DNA of 64,000 bases from Neurospora tetrasperma FGSC 2508. Its lineage: Eukaryota > Ascomycota > Sordariomycetes > Sordariales > Sordariaceae. Shown here in pieces: positions 1-12,500 of this stretch. Made by a program: the position numbers and the translations under genes. How positions within the stretch are numbered: the first letter of the stretch is position 1; each line of letters begins with the position of its first letter. Location: NCBI RefSeq assembly GCF_000213175.1, contig NW_009799179.1:5491658-5555657 (forward strand). Reading direction: 5' to 3'. The notes under the pieces were generated by a model that was not told the origin of the DNA, searched no databases, and saw only the letters and a list, made by a program, of their open reading frames with translations.

Positions 1-598
1 GAAGGTGCAGTGGGCGAGAGTGGCTTGGTGAGTGTGTGGCTTTAACCGATGCATTAATCAAGCTTTTCGTTCGTTCAAGTTGTGTTTTGTGCTCTTGTGT
101 AGAATACCGGCAAGTGGCACCAACCATTGAACACCGTCGGTTTTCCTGAATCGTGACGGACGGTTTCAGCGATAAGTTCGGATGTATCGATGTCAGTTTC
201 ATTTCAGTTCATCGTTCCATTCCATTCCATCCATACCAGGCTCGAGCCAGGCATTCAGGCATTTGGCACGCTCTTTTTTCAACTGGCATGCACATTGATT
301 GATTGCATCCGGGGATCGTTCGGGATGTTTGTTCTACCCTATCTATACTACACTAGAACTACATGGTACATTTGCGATATTCCCGGAGGTTCGTCCGGTT
401 CGGTAGTCGGTCGGTAAACCCCACAAACGGCAAGACCCGATGACGATCATCACGATCTGATAAATCAGTTTCAATAGTTACCCGGAACTATTGAAAAACG
501 CGAAATGTGGGAAAAAAAGAAATAAAAAAAAAGTGAAAAGCTGATCGATAGACCAGAAAAGGAAAAACAAAACCAAAAAAATCTCGGAGAACAATAAG

Positions 599-631
<33 letters not shown>

Positions 632-1008
632 TAAATTAACCGTTCATCCCATCCCATCCCATCCCATCCCTTCCGCCTCCTCGGTACGTCCCGTTGTTTG
701 GTGTCGTCAAGATTAGGTTAAGTTAGGTTTCACGTGTCGTTCGTCGTTCGTCCTTCTTTTTCGGGACGAACGAACGAACGACACACATCGCATTGATTGA
801 TGTCGTCAAAAGAGGATCCCGCCGCCGCACTTTCCATTTCCCCGCTCCCACCCTACACTACTAACTTCCCACCACCCACCCCTTCCCCCTATCGATGTAT
901 GCCGATCCCGTTATGTACGAACCCGGGTCCGGAGCCGCAAAATTCCTCTTTTACATAGTACATAAAACTCGTACAGCCCCTGCTCGCCTGCCTGCCTGCC
1001 TGCCTGCC
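1..1008. other. intergenic, no gene seen
   Basis: No open frame here looks like a protein. The stretch holds short GAAC/GTTC repeats around 735-780, a CATCC repeat near 645-670, a CCTG repeat near 985-1010, and an uninterrupted run of 30 A at 599-628. The A run is one of several long A/T tracts in this window. It may be leader or promoter DNA of a gene lying to the left, but the sequence does not show this. Confidence 0.5.
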
Positions 1009-1011
1009 TGA

Positions 1012-1406
1012 GGCCCCGTTTGGTTCAACCAACAAAATAAAAGTTTGTATGGGAAAATGATCCCTGCCAGCTAACAAACTGTTTTTTTGCTATTTTATGC
1101 AGGAAGTTGGGGGTCATATCAGTCTTGGCTGCATATAGAGGTACCGCGCTAAGGCAAGTAGATGCAATGTAGTCCGGAAGGCTTAAGAAGGGAATTAGTG
1201 GGCCTCTGCAGGAGCATTTTGTTGGTTTCTATCTTCCCTCCTCAGGGTATGAAGATACCAAGCAACAGAATGCACCCTTGTCAAAACAACGCGTCTTTTG
1301 GCCCCCATCCTCCTGCGGTACCTCTTAGCTGCCTTTTTAGCTTTGTACCCTCCTCTACCCCTTGTAAAAACAAGTTGACTTTTTGTTAGTTGAACCAAAC
1401 GGGGCC
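1012..1406. mobile_element. MITE-like element, Tourist/PIF-Harbinger type (candidate)
   Basis: The two ends are inverted repeats beginning GGCCCCGTTTGGTTCAAC. The right end is the reverse complement with one mismatch over about 25 bases. The element is 395 bp and has no transposase. It is flanked on both sides by TGA (1009-1011 and 1407-1409), which would be a 3-bp target duplication. Small size, no coding capacity, a GGCC..GTTTGGTT-type terminus and a 3-bp duplication fit a Tourist-like MITE mobilised by PIF/Harbinger transposases, although that family usually prefers TWA targets. The family assignment is inference; the inverted repeat and the duplication are seen directly. Confidence 0.65.
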
Positions 1407-1409
1407 TGA

Positions 1410-3327
1410 ATCCTCCAAAAAACAAAAAGAGCTGAAAAAACTTGGAAGAAGCTGGTTGGAAGAAAATCATCAGCAAGTTTTCCATGGGTTTAGATGGATC
1501 CCCCCCCCTGGGCCCCACTATCTACCTAACCTTACCTTACCCCGACGAAGCTGACTGAAGAGCTGACGTGACCCAAGCACAGGGGAAAAAAAAAGAACCC
1601 ATGGAAGCCTTTCCAAAAAAAACTTTGAAATCAGATGGAAGCTTTTTCGGTTTCTCGAGGGCTCCCAGGGAGGTTCGGTGCCGATCACGCAGTTTGGGTT
1701 TCTGGGGTTTTCGAACAGCTTCAACAGTCCCATTTCAACGAGTTTGTCGGTCTGCTATGGTCATGATGATGATGATGATGACGACGAGAGAGTCACAGGT
1801 CCTGATTACAACAAAAAAGGAAGCTAGGTCACAGGTACGGTGTAGTGTGTGTGGGAAGCTGAAGAGGTCAAGCTTTGAAGGTCAAGTATGTATGTATGGT
1901 TTTCGGTGGGCATCCATCCATCCTCACCAGGCTACTACTACTTCTTTTGTCGCCCTCCACCCCCCCTATTTTCCCTCAAAACGTTTTGATATTTGAACTG
2001 ATTACTCCTCCCAGGGGTTTCCTCAAGCCAATCATCGAACAGGATGATACCTAAACCGGATGCTTCGAGCGCGTTAAGACCACTTATCCAGCAGCAAATT
2101 GTAATCGACCACCGGCCCCGTAAGGTAACTAACTACTTTACATCCGCCCCGCGTGAACCTCCGAACCTAATTTGAACCTCAGTTGACCTTACCATGGCGC
2201 GTCACATAATTCTCAAACCGCCGAGCTCGATGGTATGAAGTCTGATTTTTTTGTCTTCTTCTTCTTTCATACTCGAAATATCTTTCATATTCGGTTGTTC
2301 ATCCCTTGATTCCGCTCCCTCGTGGCCAGTGACAAAAGGGCAGCCGAAAGAGATAAATAATACAACGCGAGAAGCAGAACGGACCCAGGTGTTCTGCCAG
2401 AAAGAACAGACACTATCCCCCTGTCCTTCCACTTCCGTATTTCAAGGCCCATAATGGGCTAATCACGGCATTAATTTCCACACCGGACACACACACACAC
2501 ATACACACACACAAAAAAAAAGGATAATAAAAAACCTCCCACAGGCCCCTTTGCCTCCCTTTACTCCCCTCCCAGGTTCCTTTGCGTACGGGTATCCGTG
2601 GCCAAAACCCAGTTCTCCATATGTCTCCAACCCAGAGAAGTGCGGACAGGCGCCCACAGAAAGTAGCCCCGTCGTTTATATATGTGTCTTTTGATGTAAC
2701 CCATCGTATCAATGCATTCAAAATGCTTCTTTGTCACTGGGACTTGTCACAAGAAAACCTCGCATCTCGCCATCCCTTCTCTCACGTCCCTCTCAAACTG
2801 TTTCGCTAATTCTGGACCTTGCCCTATCCTAGCGGGATGTATAGCGGTTGATGTTGTCTGAAGACTCGTGAGCCCCGTGTATTCGCGTTTGCGGGTACGC
2901 TCCCTTATCTGTTCAACTTAATGACGTGAGAGGGGGTTCGTCGCAGAATGGCATCTCTCGGTCCCGGGGAAAAAATTGGCCCATGCAGAGAGAGGAACAA
3001 AGTCGATCCTGCCTTGGGACAAATATCACCTGATCTTCGAGAGCAGCCTCATGAGACGATAATGGCGGTATGCAACTTATATCCGCCTCAGTAGTAGTGA
3101 GGGCAAGATAAGATGCTGCAAAGAGGAAGTGTTGGCATATTGCGTCCGAAAGAGGACCACAACAGGAATGAGATGACGGCATCTCAAAACATACGTCAAC
3201 CCACGTGGGGAGGAAACCAGCAGCTCACCAGAGGAGTCTGCCATCCCAATCGTGTGATCAAAACAGCCTGAAAGAAAAACGCCCAGCAAGCTGCGTCTCA
3301 GTCCGGCCGGCTATTTCTTTTGCTTCT
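1410..3327. other. intergenic, downstream of the homeobox gene
   Basis: No supported gene. It contains a CA dinucleotide repeat near 2489-2513, a short ATG/GAT triplet run near 1762-1782, and pyrimidine-rich stretches. It lies 3' of the minus-strand homeobox gene, so its right part probably includes that gene's 3' untranslated region. Confidence 0.45.
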
Positions 3328-5348
3328 TCACTTTTCATGACTAAAGTCTTGCGGCGTGACGTTTTGAGCAAACTGGAATTGTTGTTGTTTTGCCCTCAAC
3401 TGGCCAGCCGGCGAGCACCGTGACGAAGATTCGGGTTGGTACGACTCCGGGAAGGTATACTCGGTATTTCTAGCCAGATGAGTTCCGCCGTTGGTTCCGT
3501 ATACGTTGTTATAGGTCGGTCCGATGGCGGCGGCAAATGAAGGGGTCACAGGCTGACTGGTAACATAACCAGACAACTGCTGCTGCGGCGCCATGGAGTA
3601 ATCCAGCTCAGAGCCCCCATTGCTGCATAGACCAGGGGTGGGTAGAGGCTCGTCCGAAGACACGTAACCCCAAGCGTTGTCAGCCGGGGCAGAGTACGCG
3701 AATGGATCACGGAAGTGAACACCTAGCCCAGGAGTCCCAGGCGGTGTCTTGATTCCAGCTTCAGATTTAAATGGCGGCAGGGACGACATCCCACTGACCG
3801 CCCCACAAGAGCCAAAGGTATACGCCTGCTCATCATCTGAACCACCATTGGTCATCGGGGACATGGCGCTGTTCAGAGACGCCATGATAGGGGGAGATTG
3901 GACGTTCTGAATGCCCTGTAGCAGGGCCTCCTTCTTTCGATCGATGGGAAACGGAGAGCGTGGTCCTCCTGAGTTCAGGGCCAGAGATTTTTGTATGCGA
4001 CCTGTCAAGCTTCCGGTCGCTGACGACATCCTCCTGATCGTACGTGCGTTGTCCATCCGTCGGGGCGCAACGTCGATACCTGTCTTTGGTCCGTTTCCAA
4101 CGCAATCGGTGCGGAGCGACAGAGGCCCCAGCGGCGCTGGACGCCGCAGGTTTCTGCGGCTGGCAATGTCGGAAGGCGGAGGCGGTGACCTGAGGCGCAG
4201 GTCCGCTATCACTGGAGACGAACCAGTGCCCGATGAAGGAGACATGTTTTCCGAGTTGATCGCACCCTCGATCGACATACGGACCGTTGGATGTTCAGCA
4301 GTGCCATTTCCGGTTCCATCCTGGCCTCCCATTTGCGATGGGAATGGTCCGTCGGAAGGGTGCATAAACATGCTCCGCTCAGTATAAGATCCAAACTGAT
4401 TCGCTTCACCAAGCAGACCATTATGCTGTGGCATGGTGGTGGCTATTGGGAGACCATCCACCGGTCGTGGTGGCTCATTTAGGCCATATGGAAATGGGGC
4501 TGGCTGTGAATACTGCATATGGCTCGAAGCTGAGCCGTATGAATTCGAGACGGGTGTTGGTGTAGCAAGGCTGACAAGCCCGTATCCACGGGGTCCGGAC
4601 GAGTGTGGCGTGTTGTAGTCAGCAGGAGCAAATCCATCGCTATCCGATCCAGATGGGGAGGCGTTGCTTTGCGTAGCCGCCGCCGACGCATTTCCAGCCA
4701 AAGCCAGATCTGACTGCTCGAGATTTGGGCGCTGCCTATCAGACTGGTCGTTGTTGACGCCATCCTCGCTCCCGATGGAAGCGGTCGATAGGCCCAGGGG
4801 CTGATGGCGGTTGCTTAGACCATAAAACTCGGTGATGGTGCCTTGGTCCTGGTCGTCGGAGGGCTTGGATTCGGACTCTGCTCTTTCTCTCGCTTGTTGT
4901 GCTTCAAACTCGGCTGTTTTCCTCATCTGCTTTTCCTTCGCTCGTCGATTTTGGAACCAATTCTAACAAACGAATGTTAGCTCACGACACAACCGGGGCA
5001 ACATTTCTCGCGAGAACAAACATTGATCCTTGGAACCTCAACACCCATCTGTTCAGCCAGCTCACGTTTGAGACTGGTGTTTGGCTTCGGGTTCTTGGCA
5101 AACTCTCGTTCCAGTAGCTCGACCTCGTCCTTTGCCAACCTAGGCTTGGGCTCTGTTTGCTTCGAAGGGTGTAAGCTTCCTGGTCCCACCATCATCGCTG
5201 CCCTCTGCTGTTGAAGAACCGTCCATTGGTAGCTGTTTGGACTCCAGACTTGATACTGGGGCCCATGGTGTTGTGTGTGTTGTGGGCCAGCAAAGCCCAT
5301 GCCCGGGTAGTATTGCTGCTGGTAATACTTCAATAGTTCCGGATCCAT
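3328..5348 (-). CDS. homeodomain transcription factor
   Basis: A nuclear DNA-binding regulator of about 653 residues in two exons (5348-5022, 4962-3328; intron 4963-5021, 59 bp). The homeodomain spans roughly residues 67-125. Helix 1 contains LAKDEVELLEREF and recognition helix 3 reads RINNWFQNRRAKEKQ, with the invariant W, F, N and R. The intron cuts helix 3 between RIN and NWFQNRR, and the join restores the conserved motif exactly, which fixes the splice sites. The N-terminus is Gln/Tyr-rich. The C-terminal 500 residues are low-complexity (Ser, Pro, Gly, Gln), as is common in fungal activators, and hold no domain I recognise. The start MDPELLKYYQQ is the first ATG of the open frame. Filamentous ascomycetes carry several such genes (pah series in Podospora; kal-1 and bek-1 in Neurospora) with developmental roles. 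I cannot tell which this is, so no symbol is given. A very long gene-free region lies upstream. Confidence 0.9.
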
Positions 5349-8300
5349 TGTCCCTAGTTCGTCGACACCGCGGAGATGGGCGAGAGGCAGCAGGTTAGTG
5401 ATTCTGCCGACTAAATATGGCAGTATGAGCGATCAAGTCAGAGACTCGAGTTCCAGAACTACAGCATAAGAGCGATCCTGTTGTCAGTCAAGGAAACCCA
5501 GGAAACCGGCTGGTGTCTATACAAGTGCTCTCTCAGACGACTCTCTGTCTCGGGCTGGGATGATGATAAAGGGCTGATGGGTTTGCAGGAAGGAGTGACT
5601 GAGGGTCAGATGAACGAGAAGGCGGCAGACTCTCGGTTGTTATGAAAGAACGTGTGGGTCAAGCAGAATACCAGGGCTAAGAAGGAGCAAGGGGGTGAAC
5701 TGTTCGGGGGGAGGGGGCTTAACCAGTTTAAGAGTGAGCAAGCCGCCAGGAGGGGCGAGCTGACAGGGGCTACAGGGTTCGATGAGATTGGGAAGATACG
5801 GGCGGGAGCGGGAGAGCGAGACACGGGCGAAGTGACGATGTGTCGGCTCACCTTGGTCTCGCGGATCCCTAGTAAGACTGAAGGCGGCAAGGACAGGCAA
5901 CCTGAATCCAGAAAGACAAATCACAACAGGGACTTACAGGACGAGAAGAAGTGAGGGAGCGAGTCTTGTCTTCCTAGAAGCAACCTAAAGTGGTGATATC
6001 GGCGGTTGAAGAAGAAGGAGATGGTTTGATGACAAGACGTGCTGTGATTTGCGCCGTGTGAGGTGTTGCCAGCTCAACGGGGATGAGAGCAGGAAGAAGA
6101 GGATCTAGACAGCAACACAAGCAAGGTGTACGCCACGGAGTCTTGTACATTGTGCAGGTCTAGTCAACATGTACCGCTGGCCTAGTGTCGACGACCAACG
6201 CGCAAAGGCAAACACACGTTGAGGCGGCGCTAGGCCGGTACCTGACTACTTCGTACGTGGGAGCCTCCGGGGGGGTTCTCTAGGGCGGAAAGTGGAATGG
6301 GATGGTCGGGAGGGAAAGTGCTCCAAGCAGTGTGGGTGTTCATGGACAGGGAATCACAAGTGATCCACGTCTGGGCACCGCGGAGAGGGAGCAGGGGGGG
6401 ACTGCCCTGGTTGTCGCCCTGATCGTTCTGGTGAGATACTTTTTTTTTGTTGACTTTTGTACTGTAAAGACGGGATGGCACTCCAGGCCAAAGTTTCCGT
6501 GCATATACACACCTATAACATCCCAAAACATCTGTGAAGTGTCTTGTCATCGATACAGGCATTGGTACTGCACACCTTTTGCAATCTCCAAATCATGGCT
6601 GGCTAGACTCACAATACGGGACAGCCGGATCGAAGGTCTCTGGTCTATAAGAGTAGCACATGGATAGCTTTACCAGTCATCACGACATCTTGGGTTGGTT
6701 AGCCGACCCGCTGACCAGCTCCCCGGGGCATTTCGTGCTCTGATGGATGAGAACCAGAGGCTGGAAAGACCGGGTACCGGTACATGACTGGCAAGGACGT
6801 AACACAGTGTGTGTAATGAAGAAGGGGGCATGGGGTGTGGGAACTGAAGCTACTTTAGTGTAGTTGGTGTGGTTGGGGTTGCGAGGTCGAGAGACCTTCA
6901 GTCATCAGGGAACGATTATCGAGATTTAAAAAACGCACGCACCTTTTCGCGCCCAGGGAAAAGCCCCCATGTCCTGGATACTTTTGGCAACTTTTCTTCC
7001 ACCCACGGCATTTTAAGTTCGTTACAAGCCGAGGGGAAAAAAAACCCTTTTTGGGCGCGCTGAATTTTGCTGGTGCAATAAGTTTCTCGATGCAGTTGTG
7101 AGGAAAACATTTAGTAGGAGTGACCGGGATGGGCGCTGCCAAAGGCGAGAAGGTACATGATTTTTGTATCCTGGATAAACGTTACCCTTCGCCAGCCAGA
7201 GTTATGCTGCGAAAAGGGGACAATGGGGGAATGGAAGGGTTAAAGGGGAGCTGAAAGAGACAAGAGAGCGACGGTGGTCGGATCCTTTGACATGCATCAT
7301 CACTGCGCCCTGGCAACAGCAATCCCACACCTGCAGAGCCCAGAAAATGAACGACGACGAACATGGCATCAGGGGTCGAGCTGATCATCTGGATGGAGGC
7401 TGGCTATAGGCACTCCAGAGTCCAAAGTGCCAACCCGGCCAGTGCATCGCATCTCGTCCCTGGCCATTGGAGAGACTGGAGACAGCACCGTCCCGCAACC
7501 ATCGCACAGCAGGCCCAATATACATAGTACATGGTAGACTACACTACTACGTTATGTAGACACCAGTCCCGGCTTTTGCTGAGCAACCCTTGGGGATCGA
7601 CTCTTGACGCTGGCTTGCGACTGTATCCCTGGCCCTGATGCAGGCTCAGTGCAGCTCAATGAAGAGTCCTGAACCTCAGGGAGATGCATGGGTGCAGGCC
7701 CGTGTTCTTTGTCTTGCAAGCAACTGGTTCGCAACACCGTGGACGACGACGACCGATGTGTGGGCTGGAGCTGACTGGGCACGCTGGGGACTGGCGAGTC
7801 CAAGAGACAGGCCGAACTGTGGAGGGTGTCGAAGTCACCTGGCAGTGTGTGTCAACAGCCAGCTTGCCAGCTCTGCCATTGGAGGCGCGAGACGGCGCTG
7901 CGGACCTGGAGAGAGCTTCGGTTACGCGGTTACGCGGTTACGTACAGCAAAAGTGGTGAGTACCTTAGATGAGTTGTACATATGTGGTAGTAGTGTAGTT
8001 CTTGCGATGTAGCCGAGACAGCCTATCCGCTGGGTGGATACAGCCGAGTCTTTTAGTCTCGCCGTTGAGCGCGTGTTGGTTTTTTCTTGGGCCCTGATCG
8101 GCCAGAAGTTCTCGGGGCGAGTGCACGCGGTTTTGGGTACACTACTTGGGGAGTGTGGAGCTTGGATGGGGTAGAATCAAAGTATCGTCGTTGTGTGCTC
8201 GATGTTGTTGTGCACTTTCTTGTAAACGTCATGGTGGTCTGGAGCCTCTTGCTCGAATCGTCTAAACAACAGAGCCAAAGGAAAACAAAAAGAAGATCGA

Positions 8301-9480
8301 GTCAGAAGTCTGATTTCTATTGGTTCTTGGCTTTAGAGGTGGAGAGGGTAGATCAAACGGTACATTGGCTCTTGGCGAATGCGAGTGCAAAGCCGACAAC
8401 ACCAAGGCGCTAGGAGAGAATAGGGAAAACTACGGCCCGAGCGTTGGCCAAAGGGAAGCATGGCTAGGTGATATGGCCCGAGCTGAAGAGAAAAACCGTT
8501 GTGGTCCGCGGTGCTGCGGCCGGTGGGGGGATGTGGGACCGCTTGATGACTGGGGCAGGCAGAGACCTGAGCGAGATGAGGAACGGCGGAACTCTGAGAT
8601 TTCCTTTGGAGGAGTTGACTGGCTTAGACTGGACGGCTTGACGATTCCTGCGCAGGAACCGCCCAATCGGGAGACTGTGATGACGGACCAAAAGTGGGCG
8701 TCTGCTGTGTGGTACGGTGCAGCGCGTGTGCCCGTCAATCGCACCCCAAAAGGCTGATTGAACTTTCGAAACGAGGTGACGGACTGAATGGTCGATCCGT
8801 CTGCTCAATGAGATAGTTTGGCGAGCTTTCAGTTGTCGAGCCCAATTGCAATACCAATTTCCAAGTGCAGAATTTTCTCCAAGTCGATGACGTTGTCAAA
8901 GTCTGCGCCATGCCGCCATGTGCTGCTTCTGATGAGGAAGGGATGACCGCCGTCCGTCATGAAGTCGGTCCGGAGGGCCAGGTCCAGACACGGAGCTGGC
9001 AGGCACTAGTGTAGTCCACGCAGTAGGTGCCCGTACCGAGTACAGGGAATGCTCGAGGTCCCAGTAAATTACCATAACGGACCTCTGTATCTGCAAAGTT
9101 TCCGAAATTTCATCTCAAACCTTACCACACTGTGTCCGCACAGTTAGCCTCAAATCATGATCGATTGAAATGCCTGCGTGGCACATGGTTAGGCATTCAG
9201 TGACGGATTTTACAGAGCCGTGCACCGCACTACAGTTCGGTTGCCAGTGCGGGATGAGTGGAGTCGGAGGTATACACTGTTCACGTCGGGCGATTTGGGT
9301 TCTTGACTGCGGACTGGAGTGGTTCAATCACTGCAGAGCGCACCTTCTTCGTTCCTGTCTGGAACTTCACTCACTGAGTCGGAGTGTTACGATCTCCCGC
9401 ACTCAGTCACGGTCCCTTCCTCGTCTTCAAGCTTGTCGTCCCGCCCGTCCAGCTTGACAAGGGACATCCATCATAACCAC
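5349..9480. other. gene-poor region upstream of the homeobox gene
   Basis: About 4 kb without a supported gene. Open frames of 60-145 codons occur on both strands, but their composition shifts and none resembles a known family. Three direct copies of a GCGGTTAC unit occur near 7920-7943. Long leaders with upstream introns are common for developmental transcription factors in these fungi, so part of this may be the 5' leader and promoter of the minus-strand homeobox gene. That is inference from position. Confidence 0.4.
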
Positions 9481-9520
9481 CCTCCTCCTCCTCCTCCTCC
9501 TCCTCCTCCTCCTCCTCCTC
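9481..9520. repeat. (CCT)n microsatellite, 40 bp
   Basis: An uninterrupted CCT triplet run inside a broader pyrimidine-rich stretch (about 9400-9800). In these fungi strong CT bias on one strand often marks the promoter or leader of a transcript read in that direction, here plus. No convincing coding frame follows: the longest plus frame just gives a polyproline artefact. Confidence 0.85.
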
Positions 9521-12500
9521 ATCTACCGCAGTACATCAGTCCCTTCCTTCTTCTTCGATCCTCTCTCCCTTGGCCCCTTCCCTCCCTTCTCTCAGAGGCC
9601 ATCCCCGCCATTTCAAGTTCTGCCAAGATGTCCCGCCTTGGTCCTTCATCAGTTCCATTCTGGGCTTCTCCAACCTCACGAGTCATGGATGATGGCATCT
9701 AGATAGCAGTCCTCCTTACACCACGCACGCCTTCAAGTCGTCAAGTGGGAACGTTGACCTCACCGCGTATCCCTGGTTCCGCCTCTGCTCACCACTCAAG
9801 TACCTAGATCGTGATCTCTATTTCACCCCTTTGCTCATCTCGCCGGTCCACCTTCGGCTTGGAGATGACGGGGCCGTTAAAGGCTCAAGCCAATCAACTG
9901 TTTGGCAACGCGGAGCAAGCCAAGATGGGACGCTGGGCTGGTGATGTGCGATCGGGACCGCCTCGGACCTTCGCACCAACAGAAAGGGACGGGCCAGATG
10001 CCACACGATACGCACCAGCTGACGAGGCGACCAATCGCAAGCAGAACCCAATTCATACTAGGAGATGGGGTTCAGCATCTTACGTACCGGTACATGCTCC
10101 TGCTGTGAAGTGAATCACGTGCAAGGAAAATCCATCTTCTAGACGTGCTTCTGGGGAGGACAGTTTCGATGCGCTTACATGTCGTATCGACAGACGAGAA
10201 AAAAGCATCACTTCTCAACTAAACAACAGTCAGGCACTCTTTCTCTCCCACTGGCCACGGGTAGAAACTGGCTGATGGCGTGGCGCCACCGAGACACAAC
10301 AATCACATATGCTTCGGCAACCCTCCCAAGGCTCGATTAAGGCACCTCCTTACGGCAACATCTCTCTGGTAGGGGTCTATGGTATAGGGGGGTCTCAGTC
10401 AAAAGACTCACACTGGGCCACCTCGCGCAAAAAGGTCACTGTTTCTACGCCCACTCGGCCCAGGATCCTGCCAAGAGATGGGAATCCCCTAAAATACCAA
10501 CACATAAATCTGAAGCCAACGAGTCAAGTCCATGCTTGACAGACAGCCCGGTCTCCTCATTACTCGATTAATGCGCATCGCTCATCCTTCGGGAACAACA
10601 GAGAGACTGGTGATTCGCTAAACTGAAGTTGCACAGCGGCCCGGCGGCAGCTACCTTTGCATAACCCGATGCTGTGTTACATGGCTGTTGAAGGGCAAAG
10701 GACTCGGGACATTAAGTTTCCGCTGGTCACTTGCTCACTGTCTACATTTCTGTCTGGGCCTCACACTCTGTCTTGACCGGTCATGCTGAATCTGGCTGGT
10801 GTTCTGTGGACCAGTTCGCTTACTCCCACTTTTGATTCGTTTCTTCGCACTCGGGGCTTTTTCTGCAGCAACCCGGCCCGTCCCAGTTGCGGTCATGGCT
10901 GAGCAAGCTGAAGCCTGCTCAAAAGCTCCCTTCTCCCGATGAACATGAATATATACATACTCCATGCGGTACAGTGTCCGTACATCTCTAGCACATTTTG
11001 TTGTCACCGACCACCAAGTCGCATCTCACTGTCAATTTCTTGTCGTCCAGAGAACTGTGCTTGGAAATGACTGGTTGCACAGCCATTGTGGTGTTCGTTG
11101 CTCTGCCAGGCAGCCTCAAGGTAGGTCGTTCGCCGCTCCAAGATTGCTTGGTGCCATTCGCTGATGACTACCAAGTCATGGTATTTGCACACAGCCTTGG
11201 AAGTATCATGACTTTGAACACTCATGACCCCTGTGAGCCGCAGTTTAGATCCGACGAACCGGAGCCGCGGTATTCAAGCGTCCTGCTGACCGTCATTAAT
11301 TGTTATGGCTCTACCGCTGCACACGCAAGAGACACGGCGCGACGCGGCGATGTGATACAACATCTATGCACCCGCATTGAGGGCTACACTTCTATTTATG
11401 GCCTTCACTCATATATGACTTCTCCGGAAAGGGAGGTGAAGAGACTCCATGATTGGAGAACCAAAGGATCAGATTCATCAGCTCACTGCGTCGCATCAAA
11501 CCTCTGCCCGCGATGAGCACCAACATCGAGGTTTACCATGGACGGACAGCTGCACCATACCGCTGATGATTAGCAGTCAAGGCTACCAGGTTCTCACCCG
11601 CAGGCCCTTCAACACCCACACGGAGAATATGATCATGTCAAAGATGTCAGGGACGCGGAAGACCAACCGTTTTTCGCATCTGAAGAGATATCTCCGGTAC
11701 CGCGTGTTGGACAACCTTCTTCTTCTCCCATCCCGTTGTTCAGCCCCTGACTAAACAAACTGCCTTGGGATATGAGATAGTCTTTCAGTCTTCAATAGGC
11801 AAAAGGCTCCTCATCACTGGTCCCAATGTGGTAGCCTGATCGCGGGGAAGCCCCCACGTCCTTATCACCCATGTCGGCCGCTCTGTTCTATACGTACAAA
11901 TTTGACTAGGCGCTCCGAGAATGTGTATTCGCCATCATCGAAGCTCGGCACGCTCAACCAACATATAAGGACAGGCAACGGCAAGCTCTTATTCCCGGGG
12001 CGCTGCACAGTATTGCAACTGAACGACCCTGACTAGACTCTAGAGTGGTGTACGGTTCTTCCCGCTCTGAAGATGATCAAGAAACGTGGGGCACCTCAAC
12101 CAACAAGCGAAATATGCTTTCGCACCGAATCATTAGCCAAACATCGATCATCTTATGATGCGCGATAGACCAATGCACTGGATCTTGAGCGTCTGTTTAC
12201 CCAAACAGCATTTGAAAGCTACCAAAGCTCAAGGCTCTGAGGGAGCTTTGGAACATCTGCAGTGAATTGCTCTTCACTGATTGCTGCAATAGTGATAACG
12301 CCGCTGCTCTGATCTCGGTAATTGGTACATTCATCAACGAGGAGCGAATCGCAGCCAGCGTAGCCGCGCGCATCTCTCTCGTGGCCATTTCATGATCCAA
12401 GGGTAGGATCCGGTGATAGGATTCGTATGCAGTATACGACTAAGTCGGTCTTGAACAGCGCAGCTGCTTAACTACAGAGCTGTTGGACCCTGCCCGCAAA

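Noticed and set aside
9319-9702. Polyproline-containing plus frame
   Set aside because: Translation of the CCT microsatellite and surrounding pyrimidine-rich DNA; ends shortly after without splice continuation.
10998-11516. 172-codon plus frame
   Set aside because: No family resemblance, composition changes along its length, overlapping open frames on the other strand; likely chance.
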